A DNA stretch of 41,237 bases from Selenomonas sp. (GTDB taxonomy: Bacteria > Bacillota > Negativicutes > Selenomonadales > Selenomonadaceae), in NCBI GenBank assembly GCA_018052705.1, contig JAGPMW010000020.1, forward strand, positions 1 through 41,237. The letters are read 5' to 3'. Numbering within the stretch: position 1 is the first letter of the stretch; each line of letters starts with the position of its first letter. Made by a program: the position numbers and the translations under genes. This document shows positions 1 through 7,937 of this stretch, in pieces. A model generated the notes under the pieces. That model was not told the origin of the DNA. It searched no databases and saw nothing but the letters and a program-made list of their open reading frames with translations.

Positions 1-26
1 AAGGTCTTCCGTGAATCAGCTTCTAT

Positions 27-55
27 ATCTTATCTCATTCATTCGAGCTTGTCAA
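27..55 (-). promoter_or_regulatory. Downstream promoter of the tandem pair at the left edge
   Basis: Minus-strand TTGACA (50-55), a 17-base spacer and TAAGAT (27-32). Transcription would start near base 20 and run out of the window. An AT-rich 6-bp inverted repeat (54-71) touches the -35 box. The stretch 1-180 shows no protein gene that I can support. Confidence 0.7.
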
Positions 56-146
56 GAACTTTTTTGTTCTTTTTTCTCGTCCTGAGCAGCGGATATCTTG
101 TCGCCGTCGCTGCAGTACGTTGTGCTGCTCGCTGACGACTTGTATT

Positions 147-175
147 ATATTACATGGTTTCCAGCCATATGTCAA
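147..175 (-). promoter_or_regulatory. Upstream promoter of a tandem pair firing off the left edge
   Basis: Read on the minus strand this is TTGACA (170-175), a 17-base spacer, then TAATAT (147-152). No gene in the window lies downstream, so it must serve something beyond base 1. Together with the second promoter about 120 bases further on, it looks like the P1/P2 arrangement of an rRNA or tRNA operon. The promoter match is seen directly; the target is inferred. Confidence 0.7.
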
Positions 176-183
176 CACCTTTT

Positions 184-214
184 CAAAAAAAAGACTGGCA
201 TTTCTGCCAGCCTT
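184..214 (-). terminator. Rho-independent terminator of ndh
   Basis: A six-pair stem CTGGCA/TGCCAG with a four-base loop (195-210), lengthened by a few more pairs past one mismatch. On the minus strand a run of T (complement of 185-192) follows. It lies just past the ndh stop and insulates ndh from the promoters at the left edge. Confidence 0.8.
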
Positions 215-219
215 TTCTA

Positions 220-1482
220 TTACAGCTCAATATTCGTTATAATGCGTCCCAGACGTGTACCAGAGAGCAGGTTCCAGGTCCATTTAATGGCCACCGTAAA
301 GTTCGTGTGAGTTCCCGCCAACCGGATTAGATGAACAAACATCCATGCACACCAGGCCAGGAAGCCTGTCATTTGCGGATTCATCTTCGTCTTGGCTACC
401 ACTGCCTCGCCACGTCCAATAGTTGCCATGGCCCCCAAATCCTTATATTGGAAGCTGGCAAGATCCTGGCGGCCTCCCAGCAGTTTAATTATGTTATCAT
501 GTGCAACCTGCGCCTGCTGCGTAGCGACCGGCGCTACCGTTGGCAAAGGCCGCTCTGTGCCATGCTGGAAATGTGCGCAATCGCCGATAGCGAAGATATC
601 TTTGCTGCCCTCGACCTGCAGATTCTCATTGACGATGATACGGCCGCCACGATCCACTTCACCCCCACAATTAGCAACGAGTGAAACCGCCTTGACGCCT
701 GCTGCCCAAATAACTGTCTTCGTGGGGATCTCGCTGCCGCCTTTTAGTTTAAGGCTGCGGCCATCATAGTCCATGACCTGTGTATCCAGCATAACGCCGA
801 CACCTTTACGCTTCAAAACCGCTACCGTATGATCACGCAGGTTCTGCGGCATCATCGGCAGGACATTTGGGGTCGCCTCGATGAGCTTAACACTGACCTC
901 GCCGAAATCGAGCTGATGAAATTCCTGTTTCATGATCTCGATTACTTCAGTCAGTGCACCTGCTTCCTCTACACCAGTCGGGCCGCCGCCTACCACGACA
1001 AAGGTAAGCATCCGCCGGCGCTCCGCCTCATTATCCTGATGTTTATTGGCACGCTCAAACATATGCAGTACATGATTGCGGATATGAACAGCCTCCTGCA
1101 AGGTCTTCATGCCAAAGGAATTCTTTTCTACATTCTCCATCCCAAAGAAGTTTGTCGTGGCTCCTGCTGCCAAAATGAGGTAGTCATAGGCAACTTCGCC
1201 GTGATTGGTTAACAGCACCTTGCGTTCCCGGTCCACCCCCTGTGCCTTGGCCATGAAGAATTCCACATTCCGGTCTTTACGGAAAAACGCCCGGATTGGA
1301 TAGGCAATCTCATCAGTAGACAGTACCGCCGTGGACACCTGATAGAGCAGTGGCTGAAACAAATGGAAGTTGTGTCGGTCCACTAAAGTGACCTCCACAT
1401 CATCCTTTGCGAATAATTTGGCCAGTTTAATACCGCCAAAGCCAGCACCAACGATCACAACACGAGGTTTTTTTTCTGCCAT
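220..1482 (-). CDS. ndh: Type II NADH dehydrogenase (NDH-2)
   Basis: A 420-residue single-subunit flavoprotein that passes electrons from NADH to a quinone at the inner face of the membrane without pumping protons. The N-terminal FAD site GAGFGG is at residues 12-17, and a second nucleotide site GGGPTG is at about 165-170 for NADH. The region DRHNFHLFQPLLYQV after the FAD fold is typical of the family, as is the GDCAH stretch near residue 300. The C-terminus (about 375-415) has amphipathic and hydrophobic helices that anchor NDH-2 proteins to the membrane. Length matches the family. The ATG start has a GGGAGGA ribosome site. It is monocistronic, bounded by its own terminator and the rpoN terminator. 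The 288 bases upstream are AT-rich; no clear promoter could be picked out. Confidence 0.93.
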   Translation of the reverse strand: MAEKKPRVVIVGAGFGGIKLAKLFAKDDVEVTLVDRHNFHLFQPLLYQVSTAVLSTDEIAYPIRAFFRKDRNVEFFMAKAQGVDRERKVLLTNHGEVAYDYLILAAGATTNFFGMENVEKNSFGMKTLQEAVHIRNHVLHMFERANKHQDNEAERRRMLTFVVVGGGPTGVEEAGALTEVIEIMKQEFHQLDFGEVSVKLIEATPNVLPMMPQNLRDHTVAVLKRKGVGVMLDTQVMDYDGRSLKLKGGSEIPTKTVIWAAGVKAVSLVANCGGEVDRGGRIIVNENLQVEGSKDIFAIGDCAHFQHGTERPLPTVAPVATQQAQVAHDNIIKLLGGRQDLASFQYKDLGAMATIGRGEAVVAKTKMNPQMTGFLAWCAWMFVHLIRLAGTHTNFTVAIKWTWNLLSGTRLGRIITNIEL

Positions 1483-1732
1483 GATAAAGTCCTCCCAATA
1501 TAATCAAAAAGATATCATTGTATGGTTAGAAAGTGAATTTTTTAACTTATTTGTGAAAGTCTATCCCTTTCGTTTACGAATATTATGATATCACGTTCTT
1601 GGACAATTGCAATAGAATTTTACATTTTTCAGTCAATTTATTATTTTTTTCCTGTTTCATTGTAAATTTTCAGCTTATTCCGTCGAGTTGTAAGGGCTTT
1701 TTGTGAAAACAATAACATGCATCGGCGAAATA

Positions 1733-1761
1733 ATGCCGGCTGCCTGACAGGCAGTCGGCAT
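1733..1761 (-). terminator. Terminator of the ABC-F/hexokinase/rpoN block
   Basis: A 12-pair stem (1733-1744 with 1750-1761, one G-U type pair) and a five-base loop, ending ten bases past the rpoN stop. The T tract on the minus strand is short (TATTTC), so termination may be incomplete. Confidence 0.7.
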
Positions 1762-1770
1762 CTTGTCTTG

Positions 1771-3135
1771 CTAATAACGCTTTCGTTTTACAGAAGATGG
1801 AAACCCCAGCTGTTCCCTGTATTTCATGACGGTACGACGAGAAAGATCCATATGCTGTTCTTTCAGCAGCGCACATATTTTCTGATCGCTGAGCGGTTTA
1901 TGTGGTTCCTCTGCTTTAATCAGCTTCTCAATAGCTGCTTTAGCCTGACTGGCGATGAAATCCTCACCACTGCCAGATTTTGCCAGGTTCGCGCTGAAGA
2001 ACTGGCGCAAGGGCATGATACCGGTCGGCAGTTCGGCATATTTATTCGCTACAGCACGGCTTACAGTCGACTCATGTACGCCGATGGCCTCTGCGATGTC
2101 CTTCATCGCCATGGGCCGCAGATACGCCGGTCCTTTCTCAAGAAAGTCCTGCTGCACCCGCACAATTTCCTCCACGACGTGCCGGATTGTCGTCCGCCGC
2201 TGCTCGATACTATTAATGAGCCAGACTGCTGCACTGAGACGCTGGCTGATATATTTTCTGGTCTTCGCATCGAATGTATTGGCCTGCTGATAAACAGCCG
2301 CAATATGCAGCTGCGGCACGTAGCTGTCATTGAGGGTAACCTGATAGGCACCATCAACTTTCTGTACTAACACATCCGGCGTGATGTAATGGGGAGCATC
2401 CCCGCCGTAGGCATTGCCTGGCTTCGGATTCAGCTTGCGCACAATATCAATTGCCATCTGCACATCTGTCGGACGACAGTGCTCAGCTTCCGCAATTTCC
2501 CGAAGCTGAGACGCCGCTACCTCGTCCAGATGATGATCGATAACTGCCGCGACCAGCCCCTCATAAATTCCCAGCTGCCTGGCCTGGATACGCAGACACT
2601 CTGACAAACAGCGGGCACCCACACCAGCCGGTTCAAAGTCCTGTACGCGCTCAAGTACCGCATCAACACGCGCAACAGGGATATGCAGGGATTTGGCAAC
2701 AGCCTCAGTCGACAAGGTCAGATAGCCGCTGTCGTCAATTGAACCGACAATAAAGACAGCAATTGCCCGCTCTTCCTCGCTCGTAAAAACGAAGTTGATC
2801 TGCTCCAGCAGTTCGTGCTCGAGCGTCAGACTGGTCGGCGCTGCTGCTTCGAAGCTGGGTTCGTTATCATCCGTGAAATACCGGGACTGACCCGAATCCG
2901 TCCCCAGATAGCGGGCCAATGCCGAAATATCCTCGGTACGGAATTCATCCGTTCTCGGTTCACCCGCCCCATCACCATACTCCAATTCCAGTGCAGGATT
3001 CTCCAGATATTCTTTTTCCATCTCCGCCCGCAGATCCTGCGCTGATAGCTGCAGGATCTGAATGGCCTGTTGCAGCTTCATGGTCATAGCCAGATGCTGC
3101 GAGAGATTCATACTAAGTGATTGTTCCTGTTGCAT
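1771..3135 (-). CDS. rpoN: RNA polymerase sigma-54 factor
   Basis: Sigma-54 directs RNA polymerase to -24/-12 promoters and needs an AAA+ activator. The glutamine- and leucine-rich region I is at the N-terminus (QQEQSLSMNLSQHL..., residues 2-45), followed by an acidic linker, the core-binding region, a helix-turn-helix (MKDIAEAIGVHESTVSRAV) and the RpoN box as SRRTVMKYRE near the C-terminus. That box differs from the textbook ARRTVAKYRE at two positions. I chose the ATG at 3135 (454 aa) because it has AGGAG nine bases before it and begins at region I; the reading frame stays open further upstream without homology. It lies 34 bases after the hexokinase stop and is probably cotranscribed. The only -24/-12 promoter recognised in the window drives the PTS operon. 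Confidence 0.95.
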   Translation of the reverse strand: MQQEQSLSMNLSQHLAMTMKLQQAIQILQLSAQDLRAEMEKEYLENPALELEYGDGAGEPRTDEFRTEDISALARYLGTDSGQSRYFTDDNEPSFEAAAPTSLTLEHELLEQINFVFTSEEERAIAVFIVGSIDDSGYLTLSTEAVAKSLHIPVARVDAVLERVQDFEPAGVGARCLSECLRIQARQLGIYEGLVAAVIDHHLDEVAASQLREIAEAEHCRPTDVQMAIDIVRKLNPKPGNAYGGDAPHYITPDVLVQKVDGAYQVTLNDSYVPQLHIAAVYQQANTFDAKTRKYISQRLSAAVWLINSIEQRRTTIRHVVEEIVRVQQDFLEKGPAYLRPMAMKDIAEAIGVHESTVSRAVANKYAELPTGIMPLRQFFSANLAKSGSGEDFIASQAKAAIEKLIKAEEPHKPLSDQKICALLKEQHMDLSRRTVMKYREQLGFPSSVKRKRY

Positions 3136-3169
3136 GAAATGAAGCTCCTTTGGGGCTGTATCGCAGTTC

Positions 3170-4459
3170 TTACCTCTGCGATACAGCCGCAGCAATGGCG
3201 GCACCGAGACCGGACCCGCCATTTTCAAGTACCGTATCAACGCCGGCAGCCGCTTCGCCGAGCAGCTCTGACAAGGCACGCATGATATTTTCTTTGGCCA
3301 ACGGCATTTTCTCGTAGACCGAGCCATCAATGGCAATATGCTGCTGAGCCGCTTTACCGCTGCCGTTAAGCTGCCAGATAATGCCAACATACGACGCCGT
3401 CACCAGTCTGGCCGAGCGGATAACCAGCGCAGAAGCCAGCTGCTGCACGAGCTGGCAGTCTGAGGTGGTAAGTACGGCGCCGGTTTTCGCTGTTACAATG
3501 GCCTTTATCTGTTCGCAGCTGTCCGTATCATCAACGATGATATTACTCATATCAATGCTGGTAAAGCAGTACGCTTTGCCGGTCTCATTCAAAAGCTCCG
3601 CCATAGCCATGCCGAAAAGCTCGCCCATATAGCGGCCCGATACCATCTTTTCCAGCCGCTGCTCGCCCGGTTTCTCAGAGGCCGCATCAAAGGCCTGATC
3701 AAAACGATTTGGTGTCAGCTTCATAAATCCGCCAGATTCCAGATTGAGAATCATCGGCTCATCGGCACTGTCAGCATAGGGCTCCAGATAGCAGGTATTA
3801 TGGCCCGTAGCATAAATGGAACCGATATAGACATCTGGCTGCTTGTAGGCTGCAGCCAGCAGAACCGCTACCGTATCGTTGATGACTGCAGTAGGCACAA
3901 CATTGTCAATCCCCTGACGATGCAGTGCTTCTTTCAGCAGATCATTAACGACTTTTCCTTCAACGCCTGGTGTTGCAAATTCTTTCGTCCAGGTAATCAG
4001 TTTCGCATTGTAAAGATTCGTCTGCTCCGACGGGAACGAGAAAGTATGCCCCAGCAGGAATTGCTTCTTATGGTCACCTTCAATGGCTTCGTCGACCAGC
4101 TCTGCAATGAAATCAAACATTTCCTCGGCAGTAGAATCCGGACCGATAAAATCATAGACGCCTTCGACTTTCAACGGTTTAGCAACCTTCTTCAGAACTT
4201 CGAACTTACCAGCGCCTTTGAGGCTGATGCGCAGGACGCGCAGATTCGTACCGCCAAAGTCAAGAGCCAGATATTCACCAGTTTCCCTGCCACTCGGCAG
4301 GCCAAGATACGACTTGAGCATGCGCAGCGAAGACTGGGTTGGGGCCTGCAGTCCTTTACGCAGGTCGTAGCGGAAATCAGCTGCGATCTCACGCAGCGTA
4401 TCCGTATCTACAGTAAATTCTTTGATGATGCTGTTAAACCGATTGTTGTCGAATGCCAT
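3170..4459 (-). CDS. Hexokinase, eukaryotic-type family
   Basis: ATP-dependent phosphorylation of free hexoses such as glucose to the 6-phosphate. The 429-residue protein has the eukaryotic hexokinase signature, not that of bacterial GlkA/ROK glucokinases: LALDFGGTNLRVL (residues 64-76, phosphate loop), LLGHTFSFPSEQT (135-147, sugar loop; His replaces the usual Phe), ITWTKEF, VINDTVAVLL with the catalytic Asp195, YIGSIYATGHNTCYLE, NLESGGF and DGSVYEKMP. The size is that of one 50-kDa hexokinase unit. The ATG has a GGGGAAAG ribosome site. It lies between the ABC-F gene and rpoN on one strand. Related hexokinases are known in spirochaetes such as Treponema and in a few other bacteria. Its presence beside PTS genes suggests handling of sugars that enter or arise unphosphorylated. 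Confidence 0.9.
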   Translation of the reverse strand: MAFDNNRFNSIIKEFTVDTDTLREIAADFRYDLRKGLQAPTQSSLRMLKSYLGLPSGRETGEYLALDFGGTNLRVLRISLKGAGKFEVLKKVAKPLKVEGVYDFIGPDSTAEEMFDFIAELVDEAIEGDHKKQFLLGHTFSFPSEQTNLYNAKLITWTKEFATPGVEGKVVNDLLKEALHRQGIDNVVPTAVINDTVAVLLAAAYKQPDVYIGSIYATGHNTCYLEPYADSADEPMILNLESGGFMKLTPNRFDQAFDAASEKPGEQRLEKMVSGRYMGELFGMAMAELLNETGKAYCFTSIDMSNIIVDDTDSCEQIKAIVTAKTGAVLTTSDCQLVQQLASALVIRSARLVTASYVGIIWQLNGSGKAAQQHIAIDGSVYEKMPLAKENIMRALSELLGEAAAGVDTVLENGGSGLGAAIAAAVSQR

Positions 4460-4509
4460 GATGTTCTTTCCCCTTTTTCTTATATATATCCTATGATCCT
4501 ATATAGTCA

Positions 4510-4523
4510 GGCGCAGCTGCGCC
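4510..4523. repeat. 14-bp perfect palindrome between ABC-F and hexokinase
   Basis: GGCGCAGCTGCGCC lies in the 83-base gap between the ABC-F stop and the hexokinase start. As RNA it can form a short GC-rich hairpin without a T tract, so it is not a good terminator. It may be a processing or pausing element or a protein site. Confidence 0.4.
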
Positions 4524-4542
4524 CAAACGTCTCCAAAACATC

Positions 4543-6453
4543 TTATTCCTGTTCTTCCGCAATGCCTTCCAGATAAGTCCAGCGTTCCATCAGCTGCTCC
4601 AGCTCCGCAGATAAACGGCTCTCCTCCTGGCTCAGCTCATTAAGGCGGCCATAATCAGAAACCTGTTCAGCCATCTGCAGCTGCACAACCTTTAGTTCTC
4701 CTTCCTTGCTGGCAATTACTCCGTCAATCTCCGCATACTCCCGCTGTTCTTTGAAACTAAACCGACGTTTGGCCGGAGCCGTTTTCGGCACCTCCCGGCT
4801 CTCGTCAGGATCAGCCTTTTCCCGAAGCGGTTTCTCTGCCGATGGCAGCATCGAAGCCTCTTCGGCTTCTTTCTCCTTGTAATAGGTATAGCCGCCTGAA
4901 TACAAGCGCAGACTTCCATCCGGCTGATATACGAACACCTTATCCGCCAGCCGGTCAATAAAGAACCGGTCATGTGAGACAAAAAGAATCGCGCCACGGA
5001 AGTCATCAATAAAAGCTTCCAGCACCGCCATCGTCTCGAGGTCCAGATCATTCGTCGGCTCATCAAGCAGCAGCACATTTGGCTCTTCCATGAGTATCCG
5101 CAGCAGATAAAGCCGTCTCTTCTCACCACCGGAGAGACGGGCAATTGGTGTCCACTGTAGATCCCCCGCAAATAAGAATCGTTCCATCAGCTGCGAGGCC
5201 GAAATTCTGGTCCCATCTGCCAGTGTAATAAAGTGCGCTGCCTCCTGGATGTACTCAATGGCACGCAGCCGATCATCCATCTCAACCGAACGCTGCGTAA
5301 AGTAACCGATCTTCACCGTCTGACCAATAGTCACCGTTCCTGAATCCGGACGCAGACGGCCTGACAGGATGTTGAGCAGTGTAGACTTTCCGGTGCCATT
5401 TGCCCCGAGAATGCCGACCCTGTCATTGCGCAAAACCGTATAGCTGAAGTCCTTGATGATCGTCCGGCCCTCGAGCTCATAATGGATATGATCCAGCTCG
5501 ATTACCGTTCGGCCAAGGCGGCTTCCCGCCAATCCGATTTCTACTGTATCGCGGTCAAGATCCACATCCTGCGCACTGACTTCCTCGTAACGCTCAATAC
5601 GGGCCTTTTGTTTCGTCGAGCGGGCCTGTGCACCGCGGCGCAGCCATTTCAGTTCGTTGCGCAGGAAATTCTGACGTTTCTGCTCACTGGCCTGCTCACG
5701 TTCAATGCGGCCCGCTTTCTGCTCGAGATAGTCGGAGTAGTTGCCTGTGTAGATATATGCCTTGCCACGGTCAAGCTCAAGAATTTTCGTAGCGGTATGA
5801 TCAAGGAAATAACGATCATGCGTGACCATGAGCAACGCAGCTTTTTGCCCGTGCAGGTAATCTTCCAGCCAGGCGATAGTATCGCTGTCCAGATGATTGG
5901 TCGGCTCATCGAGCAGCAGCAGGTCACAGGGCTGCACAAGTGCTGTTGCGAGAGCAAGCCGTTTCTGCTGTCCCCCGGATAGTGTACCTGCCTTGGCTGT
6001 ATAGTCGCCAATGCCAAGCTTCATCAACACCGTCTTGGCTGCGCTCTCGACCTGCCAGCCATCAAGCTCGTCAATCTTAGCTGTATAACGCATGATCTGC
6101 TGCTGCAGCTTCTCATCTGTTGACCGCTGAGCAGACTCTGCCAGTGCCAGCTCATAACCGCGCAGGGCCTGCATCAAAGGACTTGTTCCCCGAAACACTT
6201 CCATGAGCACCGTGTTCTCGGGCTCAAATTCCTTGTCCTGAGCCAAATATTCGATGCGCAGTCCGCGCATCGTGACACTCGATCCGGCGTCAACAGGAAT
6301 CAGGCCCGCCACCGCTTTAAGAAACGTCGACTTTCCAGTGCCATTAACCCCGACGATACCGATCTTGTCCCCGGGGTCCATACTGAGGTCCACTCCGGAA
6401 AACAATGTCTTCTCACCGTAGCTTTTCGTATAATTTTCTATCGTAATGATCAT
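4543..6453 (-). CDS. ABC-F ATPase, Uup-like
   Basis: A 636-residue duplicated ABC ATPase without membrane segments, the pattern of ABC-F proteins that act on the ribosome (Uup is also linked to precise transposon excision and ribosome assembly). First domain: Walker A GVNGTGKS (35-42), signature LSGGQQKR and Walker B LLLLDEPTNHLD. Second domain: GANGTGKS (about 352-359), LSGGEKRR and LLLDEPTNDLD. Between them is a charged linker (ERYEEVSAQDVD). After a proline/charged stretch, the C-terminus (about 565-636) is a helical coiled coil (EQREYAEIDGVIASKEGEL...) that is diagnostic of Uup and absent from many resistance ABC-Fs. This argues for a housekeeping role, not drug resistance. It probably heads a unit with hexokinase and rpoN. 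Confidence 0.88.
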   Translation of the reverse strand: MIITIENYTKSYGEKTLFSGVDLSMDPGDKIGIVGVNGTGKSTFLKAVAGLIPVDAGSSVTMRGLRIEYLAQDKEFEPENTVLMEVFRGTSPLMQALRGYELALAESAQRSTDEKLQQQIMRYTAKIDELDGWQVESAAKTVLMKLGIGDYTAKAGTLSGGQQKRLALATALVQPCDLLLLDEPTNHLDSDTIAWLEDYLHGQKAALLMVTHDRYFLDHTATKILELDRGKAYIYTGNYSDYLEQKAGRIEREQASEQKRQNFLRNELKWLRRGAQARSTKQKARIERYEEVSAQDVDLDRDTVEIGLAGSRLGRTVIELDHIHYELEGRTIIKDFSYTVLRNDRVGILGANGTGKSTLLNILSGRLRPDSGTVTIGQTVKIGYFTQRSVEMDDRLRAIEYIQEAAHFITLADGTRISASQLMERFLFAGDLQWTPIARLSGGEKRRLYLLRILMEEPNVLLLDEPTNDLDLETMAVLEAFIDDFRGAILFVSHDRFFIDRLADKVFVYQPDGSLRLYSGGYTYYKEKEAEEASMLPSAEKPLREKADPDESREVPKTAPAKRRFSFKEQREYAEIDGVIASKEGELKVVQLQMAEQVSDYGRLNELSQEESRLSAELEQLMERWTYLEGIAEEQE

Positions 6454-6549
6454 AGATTACTCTTCCTAACTCAAAACATTCTTTACTATTATACCGTTTT
6501 CTATCACTTTTTCCTAGTACAGGAAACGAAACAAGATACAAAATACCAG

Positions 6550-6582
6550 AAAAGCCCCCACCCACAGGGGGAGAAGGCTTTT
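6550..6582 (-). terminator. Terminator after the topB/helicase/CorC block
   Basis: On the minus strand AAAAGCC..CCC pairs with GGGGGCTTTT, with a TTCT bulge and a seven-base loop. The stem is followed by TTTTCTGG. It ends the upstream operon just after the CNNM/CorC stop. The ABC-F promoter region lies beyond it; a TATAAT there lacks a convincing -35 box. Confidence 0.7.
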
Positions 6583-6588
6583 CTATGC

Positions 6589-7917
6589 TCATTCGATTTC
6601 GTCGTGTTCTTCGGCCAGCTCATTAACCAGACGGATGAGCACCCGGATGATACGAGCACCATCGATCTCTTCCACAAAGAAAACGTTGCCACCAGCCGCT
6701 GCCATCTGACCAACCCGCGGCTCACCGCCGAGCTGGTCGTACAGCCAGCCGCCGACACTGTCGACGTCCTCATCCTCAATGGATACTTCGAGGATATCGT
6801 CCAGTTCCTCCAGCAGCATCTTGGCATCGACTGAATAGACCTGCTGTCCACGGCTTTCGGCCGTAGGGCGCTCTTCATCGAACTCATCCTGAATATCGCC
6901 GACGATCTCCTCTACGATATCCTCAATTGTGACCATACCAGCGGTACCGCCGAACTCATCCACCACGATTGCCATTTGCGAATGACTTCCCTGCATCGTC
7001 TTCAACAGGACATTAACGTCCATACTTTCCGGCACGATAAGTGCTTTGCGGGCCAGCTTGCGCAGATTCGGTTTGCGGCCGGAAGCCATCTGGCGCATAA
7101 GATCCTTGACGTGCAGAAAACCAATGATATGATCCTTGTCCTCACGGCAGATTGGATAGCGGGTCAGCTGCTCTGACAGGATAATCTGCATATTTTCCTC
7201 GAAGCTGTCCTCGAGAAACAGAACTACCATATCCGTGCGCGGTGTCATAATTTCACGAACATTAAGTTCGGTAAAGTCAAAGACATTGTCCACAAAATCA
7301 GCCTCAGTATCATCAATCAGTCCCTGACGATGGCTTTCCTCCATCAGCAGACGGATTTCCTCCTCCGTATGGGCATCGCCTCCCTCGGCTGCCGCTTCAA
7401 ATCCCAGCTGTCGTGCTACCCAGTTCGCGATATGATTGAGCAGCCAGACGAATGGATACATGACCTTCTGAAAGATCAGCATTGGCAGCGCCACCGCCAG
7501 AATGACCTTCTCGACACTCTGGATAGCCATCGTCTTCGGAGTCAGTTCTCCCATGATAATATGGGCGGCTGTGATGATTGAAAAGGCCAGTACCAGCGAA
7601 ATCGTATGACCGACTCCGTCATCAAAGCCAAGCAAGCGGGTAGACGGCAGAATGATCACAGCCACGACCGGCTCACCCACCCAGCCCAGGCCAAGCGAGG
7701 CCAGTGTAATCCCAAGCTGCGTCACAGAAAGGGAAGCATCCAGATGATCCGTCAGGCGCTTGGCATAGGCAGCTCGTTTGCTGCCGCCTTGTATGAGCGT
7801 CTCCAGGCGCGATGGCCGGATTTTAACACAGGCAAACTCTGCGGCAACAAAGAAGCCGTTCATAAAAATAAGAAATGCGACCAGTACTAACTGCAATAGT
7901 ATCGGTACAATGTCCAA
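6589..7917 (-). CDS. CNNM/CorC-family membrane protein (hemolysin-like)
   Basis: The protein has an N-terminal CNNM (DUF21) membrane domain with about four helices and the conserved FFVAAEFACVKIRPSRL segment. Two CBS domains follow (MTPRTDMVVLFLED... and VPESMDVNVLLKTM... with VVDEFGGTAGMVTIEDIVEEIVGDI), then a C-terminal CorC_HlyC domain (YSVDAKMLLEELDDIL...VGGWLYDQLG). Members are linked to magnesium or cobalt efflux; 'hemolysin' is a historical name. I chose a TTG start at 7917 (442 aa) because GGAGG lies ten bases upstream; the frame is open to 7941, but a start there would have no ribosome site. It follows the helicase gene within 20 bases, so the two are likely cotranscribed. Confidence 0.88.
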   Translation of the reverse strand: MDIVPILLQLVLVAFLIFMNGFFVAAEFACVKIRPSRLETLIQGGSKRAAYAKRLTDHLDASLSVTQLGITLASLGLGWVGEPVVAVIILPSTRLLGFDDGVGHTISLVLAFSIITAAHIIMGELTPKTMAIQSVEKVILAVALPMLIFQKVMYPFVWLLNHIANWVARQLGFEAAAEGGDAHTEEEIRLLMEESHRQGLIDDTEADFVDNVFDFTELNVREIMTPRTDMVVLFLEDSFEENMQIILSEQLTRYPICREDKDHIIGFLHVKDLMRQMASGRKPNLRKLARKALIVPESMDVNVLLKTMQGSHSQMAIVVDEFGGTAGMVTIEDIVEEIVGDIQDEFDEERPTAESRGQQVYSVDAKMLLEELDDILEVSIEDEDVDSVGGWLYDQLGGEPRVGQMAAAGGNVFFVEEIDGARIIRVLIRLVNELAEEHDEIE

Positions 7918-7937
7918 AGTAAGATTCCCTCCTAAAT

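Noticed and set aside
1540..1580. TTGTGAA upstream of ndh as a Rex site
   Set aside because: Only one arm of TTGTGAA-N4-TTCACAA is present; the other half does not match, although ndh is a known Rex target elsewhere.
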